This document shows positions 1 to 6,929 of a DNA stretch of 12,141 nt, one piece after another. Position 1 is the stretch's first letter. Every line of letters begins with the position of its first letter. The position numbers and the translations under genes were made by a program. Origin of the DNA: JBFFSQ01 sp041572275 (GTDB lineage Bacteria; Pseudomonadota; Gammaproteobacteria; SZUA-229); NCBI GenBank assembly GCA_041572275.1, contig JBFFSQ010000079.1, positions 1-12,141 on the forward strand, read 5' to 3'. The notes beneath the pieces were generated by a model, which was given only the letters and a program-made list of their open reading frames with translations, ran no database searches and had not been told where the DNA came from.

Positions 1-162
1 AAACCCTTCCAGCAAATCCTGTGATAAATCCACGGCGGTCTTACCCTGGATACCGGTGCGCAAAAATATGGCCAGTAACTCCGCGTCGGTCAAGGCTGCA
101 CTGCCTTCAACCAGTAATTTTTCCCTGGGCCGTTGCCGTGCAGGCCAGTCAGTAAACGCCAT
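1..162 (-). CDS. radC: RadC-family protein (JAMM/UPF0758), N-terminal part only
   Basis: The reverse strand reads MAFTDWPARQRPREK, later DAELLAIFLRTG and GKTAVDLSQDLL. This is the typical N-terminus of RadC, the helix-hairpin-helix-like part before the JAMM metalloprotease-like domain. About 54 residues are visible and the frame stays open to base 1, so the rest lies outside the window. Two ATG codons are adjacent (165 and 162). I take the second because an AGGGAG ribosome site (reverse of 168-173) sits 5 nt before it and family members start M-A-x-T-D-W-P. RadC was named for a DNA repair phenotype later disputed, and its biochemical role is unsettled. It is divergent from coaBC, an arrangement also known in Pseudomonas. 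Confidence 0.9.
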   Translation of the reverse strand, partial: MAFTDWPARQRPREKLLVEGSAALTDAELLAIFLRTGIQGKTAVDLSQDLLEGF

Positions 163-192
163 CATCACTCCCTGTACACTCAAACGCCTGAA

Positions 193-201
193 ATTATCGC
201 A
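193..201 (-). promoter_or_regulatory. Candidate extended -10 promoter of radC
   Basis: On the minus strand the sequence is TGC-GATAAT, an extended -10 with 5 of 6 matches to TATAAT. It would give a start near base 187 and a leader of about 25 nt before radC. No good -35 box is visible at 17 nt, which extended -10 promoters tolerate. This rests on pattern only. Confidence 0.35.
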
Positions 202-264
202 CACCACCACGGCAAACCATCAGACAATCCCCGTGTTTGATGTCAGAAAAAACCGGCTACGATC

Positions 265-273
265 TGATACACT
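265..273 (+). promoter_or_regulatory. Weak candidate extended -10 for coaBC
   Basis: TGA-TACACT matches the extended -10 form, with 4 of 6 hexamer matches. It predicts transcription starting at about 280, directly at the coaBC ATG at 281. No -35 box is convincing. An alternative pair, TTGATG (237-242) and TACGAT (258-263), has only a 15-nt spacer. Confidence 0.2.
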
Positions 274-280
274 TCACGCC

Positions 281-1492
281 ATGGGGTATTTACACAATAA
301 ACATATACTACTAGGCGTCAGTGGCGGTATCGCCGCCTATAAAAGCGCAGATCTGGTCCGCCGTTTACAGGATGCCGGCGCCGAAGTGCGTGTGGTAATG
401 ACGACAGCGGCCACTGAATTTGTCACCTCGCTCACCTTTCAGGCACTCTCCGGCCACCCGGTACATACAGATTTACTTGATCCTGCAGCCGAGGCCGCAA
501 TGGGGCATATCGAACTGGCACGCTGGGCAGATGCCATACTGATAGCGCCTGCCACCGCCAACACCCTGACCAAACTCAGCTATGGTCTGGCAGACAACCT
601 GCTCGCCGCTGTGTGCCTTGCCAGCAAAGCCCCCTTGGCCGTAGCACCGGCCATGAACCATGTCATGTGGTCCGATGCTGCCACCCAGCACAATATTCAG
701 ACTCTGCGACAACGGGGCGTGCATATTCTTGGACCTGCTGAAGGTTACCAGGCCTGCGGTGAGACCGGTGAAGGCCGTATGCTGGAAGTTGCTGAACTGG
801 TCGATAAAGTATCTGCCCTGTGCGAACCAGCCGTCCTCAGCGGTGTAAATATCATGATTACCGCTGGCCCCACCTATGAGGCCATAGATCCAGTACGTTT
901 TATTGGTAATCGCAGCTCAGGACGCATGGGCTATGCTATTGCCGAAGCCGCCACAGCAGCCGGCGCTAAAGTCACCCTGATCAGTGGTCCGGTTCAACTG
1001 CAGACACCCGCACAAACAACACGCATCGATGTGGAATCTGCCGAGCAAATGCACCAGGCTGTGCTGGCACATATTGGCCTACAGGACATCTTCATTGCCA
1101 CGGCCGCAGTCGCTGATTACCGTCCCAGCGAAACCCATGATCAAAAAATCAAGAAAAGCGAAGAAAACCTGCACATACACCTGACCCGAAATGCCGATAT
1201 TCTTGCCGAAGTTGCTGCATTGGATCAAGGACCATTCACCGTCGGCTTTGCTGCCGAAACCCAGGATCTCGAGCAACATGCCCGTCACAAGCTGACATCA
1301 AAAAAATTAGATATGATCGCCGCTAACCGTGTCGCTGCTGCGCAGACTAACGGGGAAGACATCGGCTTTAACAGCGCATACAATGCCCTTGATGTGTTCT
1401 GGGCCGACGGTCACCGGAAACTGGACCGGGCACGTAAAACTGAACTCGCTAAACAACTCATCCAATTAATTGCTGAACACTACAAGAAATAA
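281..1492 (+). CDS. coaBC: Bifunctional phosphopantothenoylcysteine synthetase/decarboxylase CoaBC
   Basis: This 403-residue protein carries out two cytoplasmic steps of coenzyme A synthesis: joining 4'-phosphopantothenate to cysteine (CoaB, CTP-dependent) and decarboxylating the product (CoaC, FMN-dependent). The CoaC half opens with GVSGGIAAYK at residues 12-21. It has the catalytic His76 in MGHIEL and Cys159 in QACGETGEGRM. The CoaB half begins near NIMITAGPT and holds AAVADYRP, KIKK (289-292) and GFAAET. Length matches E. coli CoaBC (about 406). I chose ATG 281 because homology begins there. The frame stays open upstream to base 56, but that part is antisense to radC and unlike the family. 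No Shine-Dalgarno site is evident before 281. dut starts 2 nt after the stop, implying one transcript. Confidence 0.97.
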   Translation: MGYLHNKHILLGVSGGIAAYKSADLVRRLQDAGAEVRVVMTTAATEFVTSLTFQALSGHPVHTDLLDPAAEAAMGHIELARWADAILIAPATANTLTKLSYGLADNLLAAVCLASKAPLAVAPAMNHVMWSDAATQHNIQTLRQRGVHILGPAEGYQACGETGEGRMLEVAELVDKVSALCEPAVLSGVNIMITAGPTYEAIDPVRFIGNRSSGRMGYAIAEAATAAGAKVTLISGPVQLQTPAQTTRIDVESAEQMHQAVLAHIGLQDIFIATAAVADYRPSETHDQKIKKSEENLHIHLTRNADILAEVAALDQGPFTVGFAAETQDLEQHARHKLTSKKLDMIAANRVAAAQTNGEDIGFNSAYNALDVFWADGHRKLDRARKTELAKQLIQLIAEHYKK

Positions 1493-1494
1493 TC

Positions 1495-1950
1495 ATGAAA
1501 AAAATTCAACTCAAAGTCCTTGATGATCGCATTGGCAAAGAAATCCCTCTCCCAGAACATGCCACCAGGGGCTCAGCCGGTATGGACTTGCGAGCCTGCA
1601 TCGATGACCCTTTTACCCTGCAACCCGGTGATACCGAACTGATTCCAACAGGTATTGCGATTCACATTAGTGATCCCAGCCTGGCGGCAACCATCCTGCC
1701 CCGCTCCGGCCTGGGTCACAAACATGGCATTGTCCTTGGCAATCTTGTCGGTCTGATCGACTCAGATTATCAGGGTCAGCTTTATGTATCCTGCTGGAAC
1801 CGTGGCGACACGCCCTTCACTATTGAAGTTGGCGACCGTATTGCCCAGCTGGTATTCCTGCCCGTAGTACAGGTCGATTTTGAAGAAGTTGACGAGTTTG
1901 ACGACAGTGACCGCGGCGCCGGTGGCTTTGGTCACTCGGGGCATAAATAG
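1495..1950 (+). CDS. dut: Deoxyuridine 5'-triphosphate nucleotidohydrolase (dUTPase)
   Basis: This enzyme hydrolyses dUTP to dUMP and pyrophosphate, keeping uracil out of DNA and feeding dTMP synthesis. It forms a homotrimer in the family. At 151 residues it has full family length, with all five motifs: AGMDLRA (28-34), PRSGLG (69-74), GLIDSDYQGQL (86-96, with the catalytic-type Asp), RIAQLVFLPV (115-124) and the flexible C-terminal RGAGGFGHSG (140-149). ATG 1495 lies 2 nt after the coaBC stop, so translation is probably coupled. The dut-coaBC pairing is common in gammaproteobacteria. algC follows after an 11-nt gap. Confidence 0.97.
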   Translation: MKKIQLKVLDDRIGKEIPLPEHATRGSAGMDLRACIDDPFTLQPGDTELIPTGIAIHISDPSLAATILPRSGLGHKHGIVLGNLVGLIDSDYQGQLYVSCWNRGDTPFTIEVGDRIAQLVFLPVVQVDFEEVDEFDDSDRGAGGFGHSGHK

Positions 1951-1974
1951 TCCTGACACCCGTGTCCAGGACAC
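1951..1974 (+). promoter_or_regulatory. Inverted repeats spanning the algC start codon
   Basis: Two overlapping, mutually exclusive inverted repeats are visible. The first is TCCTGACAC-CC-GTGTC(C)AGGA (1951-1971), a 9-bp stem with one bulged C. The second is GTGTCC-A-GGACAC (1962-1974), a perfect 13-nt palindrome. The algC GTG start (1962-1964) lies in the stem of both. No Shine-Dalgarno site precedes this start. Loops are too short for the innermost pairs to form. A role in limiting or coupling algC translation is inference. Confidence 0.4.
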
Positions 1975-3344
1975 CACTCAACCCCGCCCTGTTCAAGGCC
2001 TACGATATTCGTGGGGTTGTCAGCACCGACCTGACACCCGCCGCTGTACGTCAGATCGGACAGGCATTTGCATCACAAGCCCTGCAACAACACTGCGAAT
2101 CAGTCGTTATCGCTCGCGATGGCCGGTTGCATAGCCCACAACTGGCGCAAGCACTGGCCGAGGGGCTGCAGAGTGGTGGCTGTGATGTCATCGACATAGG
2201 CCAGGTACCCACACCTGTCCTGTATTTCGCCACCCATCATCTCAAGACAGGCACAGGTATCATGATTACCGGTAGCCATAACCCACCTGACTACAACGGT
2301 CTCAAGTTGATGATTGATGGCGACACCCTCTATGGTGATGACATAACCGCCCTCTACCAGCGTATAGAAAACGGTACATTAAATTCAGGTCAGGGAGACT
2401 ATCGTGAACAATCAATACTGGATGCATACCTGGATCGAATCAGTGGAGATGTTACACTCGCCCACCCCATGAATATCGCCATCGATTGTGGCAATGGCGT
2501 CGGTGGTGTGGTTGCTGGCGAGCTATTCAGACGCCTGGGCTGCACCGTGACCGAGCTCTTCTGTGAGGTCGATGGCTCCTTCCCCAACCATCACCCTGAC
2601 CCAAGTAAACCGGAAAACCTTGCAGCGATTCGTGAGAGCGTTGTACAACAGCAACTGGATCTGGGGTTTGCGTTTGATGGTGACGCCGACCGGGTTGGCT
2701 TAATCGACAATGAAGGCCATGTAATCTGGCCCGACCGCCAGATGATGCTCTATGCTGAGGATGTATTATCCCGCAACCCGGGCGCAGAGATTATCTACGA
2801 CATCAAATCCAGCTACCATTTAGGTCATATCATCAAGCAACTCGGCGGCCAGGCCCTGATGTGGAAATCCGGACACTCATTAATCAAGGCCAAAATGAAA
2901 GAAACCGGCGCCCTATTGGCTGGAGAAATGGTTGGCCATATTTTTTTCAAAGACCGCTGGTATGGTTTTGATGATGGACTCTATAGCGCAGCTCGCATGT
3001 TAGAAATACTCAGTTACAAGACGGGCACTGCTGCCGACATATTCAAACAGCTGCCAGACAGTTTTAACACACCAGAAATACACATCCCTTTCAAAGAAGG
3101 CGAGCATATAAAGTTCATGACTGCGTTCAAACAACAGGCTAACTTTGAGAATGCCGACATCAGCACTATCGACGGCCTGCGAGTGAGCTGGGATAATGGA
3201 TGGGGTCTAATCCGCAGTTCCAATACGACACCTTGTCTGGTGTTACGTTTTGAAGCGGATGATGAAGCGACGCTGAAACAGATACAGGCCCGTTTTCGTG
3301 AACAGATTTTACGTACCAATCCAACAGTAGCCCTGACATTTTAA
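1962..3344 (+). CDS. algC: Phosphomannomutase/phosphoglucomutase, AlgC type
   Basis: This 460-residue alpha-D-phosphohexomutase interconverts the 1- and 6-phosphates of mannose and glucose, supplying GDP-mannose and UDP-glucose precursors for exopolysaccharide and LPS. AFKAYDIRG-like FKAYDIRG (11-18) opens domain 1. The phosphoserine is Ser105 in TGSHNPPDYNG, and the Mg-binding loop DGDADR is at 239-244. The sugar-binding loop is GEMVGH (321-326), and the phosphate-binding loop is RSSNTTP (418-424). Length is close to P. aeruginosa AlgC (463), which it resembles throughout, including CEVDGSFPNHHPDP. The GTG start at 1962 is set by the N-terminal match; no Shine-Dalgarno is seen and the start lies in inverted repeats. 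It is 11 nt after dut and 33 nt before argB. Whether the product feeds alginate, LPS or both cannot be told here. Confidence 0.95.
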   Translation: MSRTPLNPALFKAYDIRGVVSTDLTPAAVRQIGQAFASQALQQHCESVVIARDGRLHSPQLAQALAEGLQSGGCDVIDIGQVPTPVLYFATHHLKTGTGIMITGSHNPPDYNGLKLMIDGDTLYGDDITALYQRIENGTLNSGQGDYREQSILDAYLDRISGDVTLAHPMNIAIDCGNGVGGVVAGELFRRLGCTVTELFCEVDGSFPNHHPDPSKPENLAAIRESVVQQQLDLGFAFDGDADRVGLIDNEGHVIWPDRQMMLYAEDVLSRNPGAEIIYDIKSSYHLGHIIKQLGGQALMWKSGHSLIKAKMKETGALLAGEMVGHIFFKDRWYGFDDGLYSAARMLEILSYKTGTAADIFKQLPDSFNTPEIHIPFKEGEHIKFMTAFKQQANFENADISTIDGLRVSWDNGWGLIRSSNTTPCLVLRFEADDEATLKQIQARFREQILRTNPTVALTF

Positions 3345-3365
3345 TTTAACAACACAGAACAAACC

Positions 3366-3370
3366 GAGGA
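3366..3370 (+). promoter_or_regulatory. Ribosome binding site of argB
   Basis: GAGGA lies 7 nt before the GTG at 3378. It is the clearest Shine-Dalgarno in the algC-argB gap and decides the GTG start. Confidence 0.75.
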
Positions 3371-3377
3371 AACATTT

Positions 3378-4265
3378 GTGGATAACGGCAAAGCCAATAA
3401 TGTAGTCAAAGTATTATCGGAAGCATTACCTTATCTTCAGAAGCTGAATGGTAAAACCATCGTAATTAAATACGGCGGCAATGCTATGACTGAAGAAAAG
3501 CTCAAAATGGGCTTTGCACGAGACATTGTGTTATTAAAACAGGTGGGTGTTAATCCAGTAGTGGTCCACGGCGGCGGCCCACAAATTGGCAAACTGTTAG
3601 AGCGAATCGGTAAACAATCTGAATTCATTGAAGGCATGCGTGTTACTGATAGAGAAACCATGGATGTGGTTGAAATGGTTCTTGGCGGCCTGGTCAACAA
3701 GGATATCGTCACCATGATCAACCAACAGGGTGGTCGCGCTGTTGGCCTAACCGGTAAAGATGGAGGTCTGATCCGTGCCAAGAAAATGGAAATCACCCGC
3801 AAAACACCAGAACTGGATGTACCAGAAATCATCGACCTCGGCCATGTGGGCGAAGTCAACACCATCGACCCATCCGTCGTCTCCATGTTGGACAATGATA
3901 ATTTTATTCCGGTGATTGCACCCATTGGTGTCGGTGAAGATGGTGCCTCTTATAATATCAATGCCGACCTGGTGGCAGGCAAACTCGCCACTGTGCTGGG
4001 CGCTGAAAAACTGCTGCTACTGACCAACACACCTGGCATACTCGACAACGACCAGAAATTACTCACCGGTCTGGATTCCAAACATGTCGATGAACTGATT
4101 GCTAACGGTACGATTTATGGTGGCATGCTACCCAAAGTCAATTGTGCACTGGATGCAGTTAAATCAGGCGTGAAGACATCACATATAATCGATGGCCGTG
4201 TCGAGCATGCAGTATTACTGGAACTGCTTACCAATGAAGGGGTAGGCACCTTGATTAAAGGTTAA
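3378..4265 (+). CDS. argB: Acetylglutamate kinase, arginine-sensitive type
   Basis: ArgB phosphorylates N-acetylglutamate, the second step of arginine synthesis, in the cytoplasm. The 295 residues show the amino-acid kinase fold: KYGGNAM (31-37), HGGGPQIG (64-71), the substrate-binding region GMRVTD, GLTGKDGGLIRAKK, and NINADLVAGK (193-202). An N-terminal helix of about 25 residues precedes the first strand. In this family such a helix marks hexameric enzymes inhibited by arginine, as in P. aeruginosa and Thermotoga, so feedback inhibition is expected but not shown. GTG 3378 is supported by the GAGGA site. It ends the coaBC-dut-algC-argB run, as in the Pseudomonas algC region. Confidence 0.96.
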   Translation: MDNGKANNVVKVLSEALPYLQKLNGKTIVIKYGGNAMTEEKLKMGFARDIVLLKQVGVNPVVVHGGGPQIGKLLERIGKQSEFIEGMRVTDRETMDVVEMVLGGLVNKDIVTMINQQGGRAVGLTGKDGGLIRAKKMEITRKTPELDVPEIIDLGHVGEVNTIDPSVVSMLDNDNFIPVIAPIGVGEDGASYNINADLVAGKLATVLGAEKLLLLTNTPGILDNDQKLLTGLDSKHVDELIANGTIYGGMLPKVNCALDAVKSGVKTSHIIDGRVEHAVLLELLTNEGVGTLIKG

Positions 4266-4308
4266 TCAACAAACCTTGTTATTGAACAATTTATAAATAC
4301 ACTTCAAT

Positions 4309-4342
4309 GCCATTTGTTTCGCCAGACAGTGAAACAAATGGC
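4309..4342. terminator. Perfect 12-bp inverted repeat between convergent argB and CDF gene
   Basis: GCCATTTGTTTC (4309-4320) and GAAACAAATGGC (4331-4342) are exact reverse complements around a 10-nt loop. The element lies between the convergent ends of argB (4265) and the cation transporter gene (4380), where a shared terminator is expected. No T-run follows on either strand and the stem is only 5/12 GC, so it is not a textbook intrinsic terminator. It could instead stabilise the 3' end or act with Rho. Confidence 0.5.
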
Positions 4343-4379
4343 TACTCAGTCAACAGCGATAGCACACCTCATCCCTGAC

Positions 4380-5246
4380 TTATGGGGACATATCCGGTTC
4401 GACGTGTATCGAAATATCCGTCGTATCAAATCGCTGTTCAATTAATGCTTCTACCTTATCAGCAATAGCATGTGACTCCTTTATCGACAAGGACGGATCA
4501 ACTGATATCACCATATCGATGGCACGTGCATTACCAATCCATCTAGAACGTATTCGATAAACACTTCTTACCCCATGAACATTGCTGATGATGCGACTCA
4601 CTTCCTCTGGATCAATGGCATACTCATCTAACAGTATCGGTATCACACGTCTAAACAGACTGTAGGCCAGATAGACAATCAGAATCGCAACACCCAGAGC
4701 ACAAATACGATCGACCCAGGCATAACCCATCGCCGATAACTGCCAGCCGCCTATCACAACACTGGTAATCAGAACATCGGCAAATGTATGTGTCGCATCG
4801 GCACGCAAAATATCAGAATCCAGTCGTTTCGCCCACATATGTTGCCAGCTAGTCACCAGTATATTGACCACCAACACGCTAAGCATAATGCCAAGCTCAA
4901 GACCACTGGATGCGACCTCAGTTTCTTCTTTTTTGATCGCATTCAGAGCTAATTCAAACGCTAACACAACCAGTATTGAACCCAGAATAAAAACCGCCAG
5001 GGTCTCAAATTTTCTATGACCATAGGGATGCTCGCGATCGGCGGGTAAGCTGGAAAAATGCATGACAATCCAGGCAACCACATTGTTAACCAGATCGGTT
5101 AACGAATGAAGCGCATCAGCCAGTATCGCCATTGAACCGGTAGACAGGCCGACAATGGTTTTACTGATTAAAACCAGCAGGTTTGCCAAGCCTTCGATCA
5201 GAATGACACGTCTTACCTGCCTATCTCTTTGAGAGAAATCCATCAT
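4380..5246 (-). CDS. Cation diffusion facilitator (CDF) family metal efflux transporter
   Basis: A 288-residue inner-membrane transporter, probably a divalent metal/proton antiporter exporting Zn2+ or a similar ion. Six hydrophobic segments are visible, roughly at 14-34, 39-62, 81-101, 115-133, 155-173 and 176-198. They are followed by a soluble C-terminal domain (about 205-288) of the dimerising, metal-sensing type. The transport site residues are in TM2 (Asp44, His47, Asp51 in ADALHSLTD) and TM5 (His152, Asp156 in THTFAD). An HxxxD pair in both helices fits zinc-type CDFs, though specificity is only inferred. The conserved ADREHPYGHRKFE loop is at 68-80. Two start ATGs are adjacent (5246 and 5243) and neither has a strong ribosome site. 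It lies 117 nt downstream of trmH on the same strand, probably with its own promoter. Confidence 0.9.
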   Translation of the reverse strand: MMDFSQRDRQVRRVILIEGLANLLVLISKTIVGLSTGSMAILADALHSLTDLVNNVVAWIVMHFSSLPADREHPYGHRKFETLAVFILGSILVVLAFELALNAIKKEETEVASSGLELGIMLSVLVVNILVTSWQHMWAKRLDSDILRADATHTFADVLITSVVIGGWQLSAMGYAWVDRICALGVAILIVYLAYSLFRRVIPILLDEYAIDPEEVSRIISNVHGVRSVYRIRSRWIGNARAIDMVISVDPSLSIKESHAIADKVEALIEQRFDTTDISIHVEPDMSP

Positions 5247-5298
5247 ATCCAGTGATCCTGACGTGACTAAACCAGCTATAAATACAGTAACGTATCTG

Positions 5299-5328
5299 TT
5301 GATATTTTTACAGCAAATGAAATGACAA
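5299..5328 (-). promoter_or_regulatory. Candidate sigma-70 promoter of the CDF gene
   Basis: On the minus strand TTGTCA (5328-5323), an 18-nt spacer and TATCAA (5304-5299) form a reasonable -35/-10 pair. It lies in the 117-nt gap after trmH, predicting a leader of about 45 nt. I found no recognisable Zur- or MerR-type operator. Confidence 0.3.
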
Positions 5329-5363
5329 ACTCTTTCCAGACCAGGTGAGTATCTGATCGTACT

Positions 5364-6080
5364 TTACAGTTTATTTTTATTTAACCAGCTCGTCAGATTG
5401 TGATCAGTGTAGGTTGTACTATCGGCAATCGGCTCAAGAATTTCAGCCTGTTCATTAATCTTTGGATAAGGTATTTGTTTTCGTCTGCAATATTTGGCCA
5501 CCTTGGGATGACAGGCTTCAAACAACAGACGCAGATAAGTTTCATCATCAAGGCGACGTAAATCATAAAGACCCGCTGCCTCCCGTTGACGGTAAGCTTC
5601 ATAGAGCACCAGAGCTGAGGCAACGGAAACATTTAATGACTGCACCAGACCCGTCATCGGAATGACGATATTCTCATCAGCCAGTTCAATCGCCTCGTCA
5701 CTGATACCTTCCAGTTCTGTCCCCACCAGTATTGCCGTTGGCTGAGTGTAATCAATATGACGAAAATCCTTAGCTCGCTCCGACAAATGCGTCGCCACCA
5801 CCTGAAATCCTCTGGCCTTGAGCCAGTCGATACCAGAACGGGTATCTGTATGTTTGTGAACCTGTATCCATTTCTTAATGCCACCGCCGGACATGGAAGT
5901 AAGTTTAACCGCACGAGGATCACTGGTAATGGCATGAATATCCAGGCCGCCGACAGCCTCAAGTGTGCGGGCCACTGCTGCCAGGTTATGGGGTTTGACC
6001 ACATTTTCCATAATCACGGTCAGATCAGGCTGGCGTTTATTCAAGCTATTGACGATCACATCCAGGCGTTCAGGCTTCAT
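5364..6080 (-). CDS. trmH: tRNA (guanosine(18)-2'-O)-methyltransferase TrmH
   Basis: This SPOUT-fold enzyme methylates the ribose of G18 in the tRNA D-loop using S-adenosylmethionine. The 238-residue product tracks E. coli TrmH (229): NKRQPDLTVIMENVVKPHN at 14-32, motif 1 arginine at Arg38, motif 2 ILVGTELEGISDEA (117-130) and motif 3 IPMTGLVQSLNVSVASALVLYE (140-161). Motifs 2 and 3 form the trefoil-knot SAM site. A C-terminal extension past the knot (RRKQIPYPKIN and onward) is also as in TrmH. I chose ATG 6080, where the family N-terminus begins; an in-frame TTG at 6095 would add 5 residues without homology or a ribosome site. It lies 71 nt downstream of the DUF4124 gene and may be co-transcribed with it. 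Confidence 0.95.
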   Translation of the reverse strand: MKPERLDVIVNSLNKRQPDLTVIMENVVKPHNLAAVARTLEAVGGLDIHAITSDPRAVKLTSMSGGGIKKWIQVHKHTDTRSGIDWLKARGFQVVATHLSERAKDFRHIDYTQPTAILVGTELEGISDEAIELADENIVIPMTGLVQSLNVSVASALVLYEAYRQREAAGLYDLRRLDDETYLRLLFEACHPKVAKYCRRKQIPYPKINEQAEILEPIADSTTYTDHNLTSWLNKNKL

Positions 6081-6151
6081 GATGTTTACAGGCAATCAAG
6101 GAATATGGAGCAAGCCATTACAAGCTCGGTTTTGAAAGAATAGTGAACGGG

Positions 6152-6796
6152 TCAGTTTGAGGATTCAGTACGTTTCTTTTTATACTTTTGCAGTTCCCGG
6201 AAACGCTCGATATCAATATCAAATTTCTTGATAATTTCATTGCGCTCGATGCTTTTATCCTGCACAAACTGGTAGTGCGTCTCCAGCTGAAGACCAACAG
6301 ACGTCAGCTCTTTACGCAGATTATCCGGCACTTTACGATTAGACTTTTCGATATCAGCAATGCGCTTCTTAACACTTTCCAACTTATCTTCATGGTCTTT
6401 AATGATAGTCTCAGTCAACTGAATCTGTGAATTCACGGCTTCGACCCGGGCATCACGCTGGATAATCAGGTCACGCTCGGTGGTAAAAGATTCCAACAGC
6501 ACACGATCGCGCAACGCCCTTTTGCGCGCCTCTATCATCTCTGCACGCTTGATAGCGGCTTCCTGATTCTGTTTGACCTTGAGCTGTTCCTTCTCTTCCT
6601 CGGTCATCATTCGAGAATGTCGTTTAATCACCACACCTTGCGGGTTCAAGGTCTCGCGCTCCTGCCCCAGGTATTTCGGAGGCACACGATCACCATAATT
6701 AACCTGACCTTCTTCATCGGTCCACTTTTCCAGGCCGGCAGCAAATATTGTCTGCACAGATACAATCATGAAAAAGCACAACACAATGCGGATCAT
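6152..6796 (-). CDS. Exported DUF4124-domain protein with long coiled coil
   Basis: A 214-residue protein of unknown function. Residues 1-20 form a signal peptide (hydrophobic VLCFFMIVSV, then IFAA). A short DUF4124-like domain follows (about 22-60), with KWTDEEGQVNYGDRVPP, a module common in exported proteins of gammaproteobacteria. The remainder (about 65-210) is highly charged, with heptad-like spacing such as LTETIIKDHEDKLESVKKRIADIEK, so a long coiled coil is likely. No catalytic motif or second membrane segment is seen, so it is probably periplasmic. I chose ATG 6796: GGAG (minus strand of 6805-6808) lies 8 nt upstream and the signal peptide starts cleanly. An in-frame GTG at 6805 is an alternative. 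trmH follows on the same strand. Confidence 0.75.
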   Translation of the reverse strand: MIRIVLCFFMIVSVQTIFAAGLEKWTDEEGQVNYGDRVPPKYLGQERETLNPQGVVIKRHSRMMTEEEKEQLKVKQNQEAAIKRAEMIEARKRALRDRVLLESFTTERDLIIQRDARVEAVNSQIQLTETIIKDHEDKLESVKKRIADIEKSNRKVPDNLRKELTSVGLQLETHYQFVQDKSIERNEIIKKFDIDIERFRELQKYKKKRTESSN

Positions 6797-6846
6797 CGAT
6801 GCCACTCCATCCCCTAAACCAAAAAAATATAATAATTATTTAAACG

Positions 6847-6852
6847 ATTATA
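6847..6852 (-). promoter_or_regulatory. Consensus -10 box for the DUF4124 gene
   Basis: The minus strand has a perfect TATAAT in an AT-rich stretch about 50 nt upstream of ATG 6796, predicting a start near 6840. The -35 region at 17 nt (CAGGCA) is weak. This is the likely promoter for the DUF4124 gene and possibly trmH. Confidence 0.5.
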
Positions 6853-6890
6853 TACATCCTTTTGATTTTTGCCTGCTTTCCTGTGGAATA

Positions 6891-6899
6891 TGGCAAAAT
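6891..6899 (+). promoter_or_regulatory. Weak candidate extended -10 for the TauE-family gene
   Basis: TGG-CAAAAT is an extended -10 with 4 of 6 hexamer matches. A TTGCCT at 6869-6874 is 19 nt upstream, longer than ideal. It predicts a start near 6906, 24 nt before the TTG codon. Confidence 0.25.
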
Positions 6900-6929
6900 A
6901 GCCCAAAAATTTAACCCTGGACCTTTGTT

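Noticed and set aside
56..280. 75-residue N-terminal extension of CoaBC
   Set aside because: It is antisense to radC, has no family similarity, and CoaBC homology begins exactly at ATG 281.
3437..3925. Long minus-strand open frame inside argB (162 codons)
   Set aside because: It is fully antisense to a clear argB, its composition is unlike a real protein, and no family features are seen.
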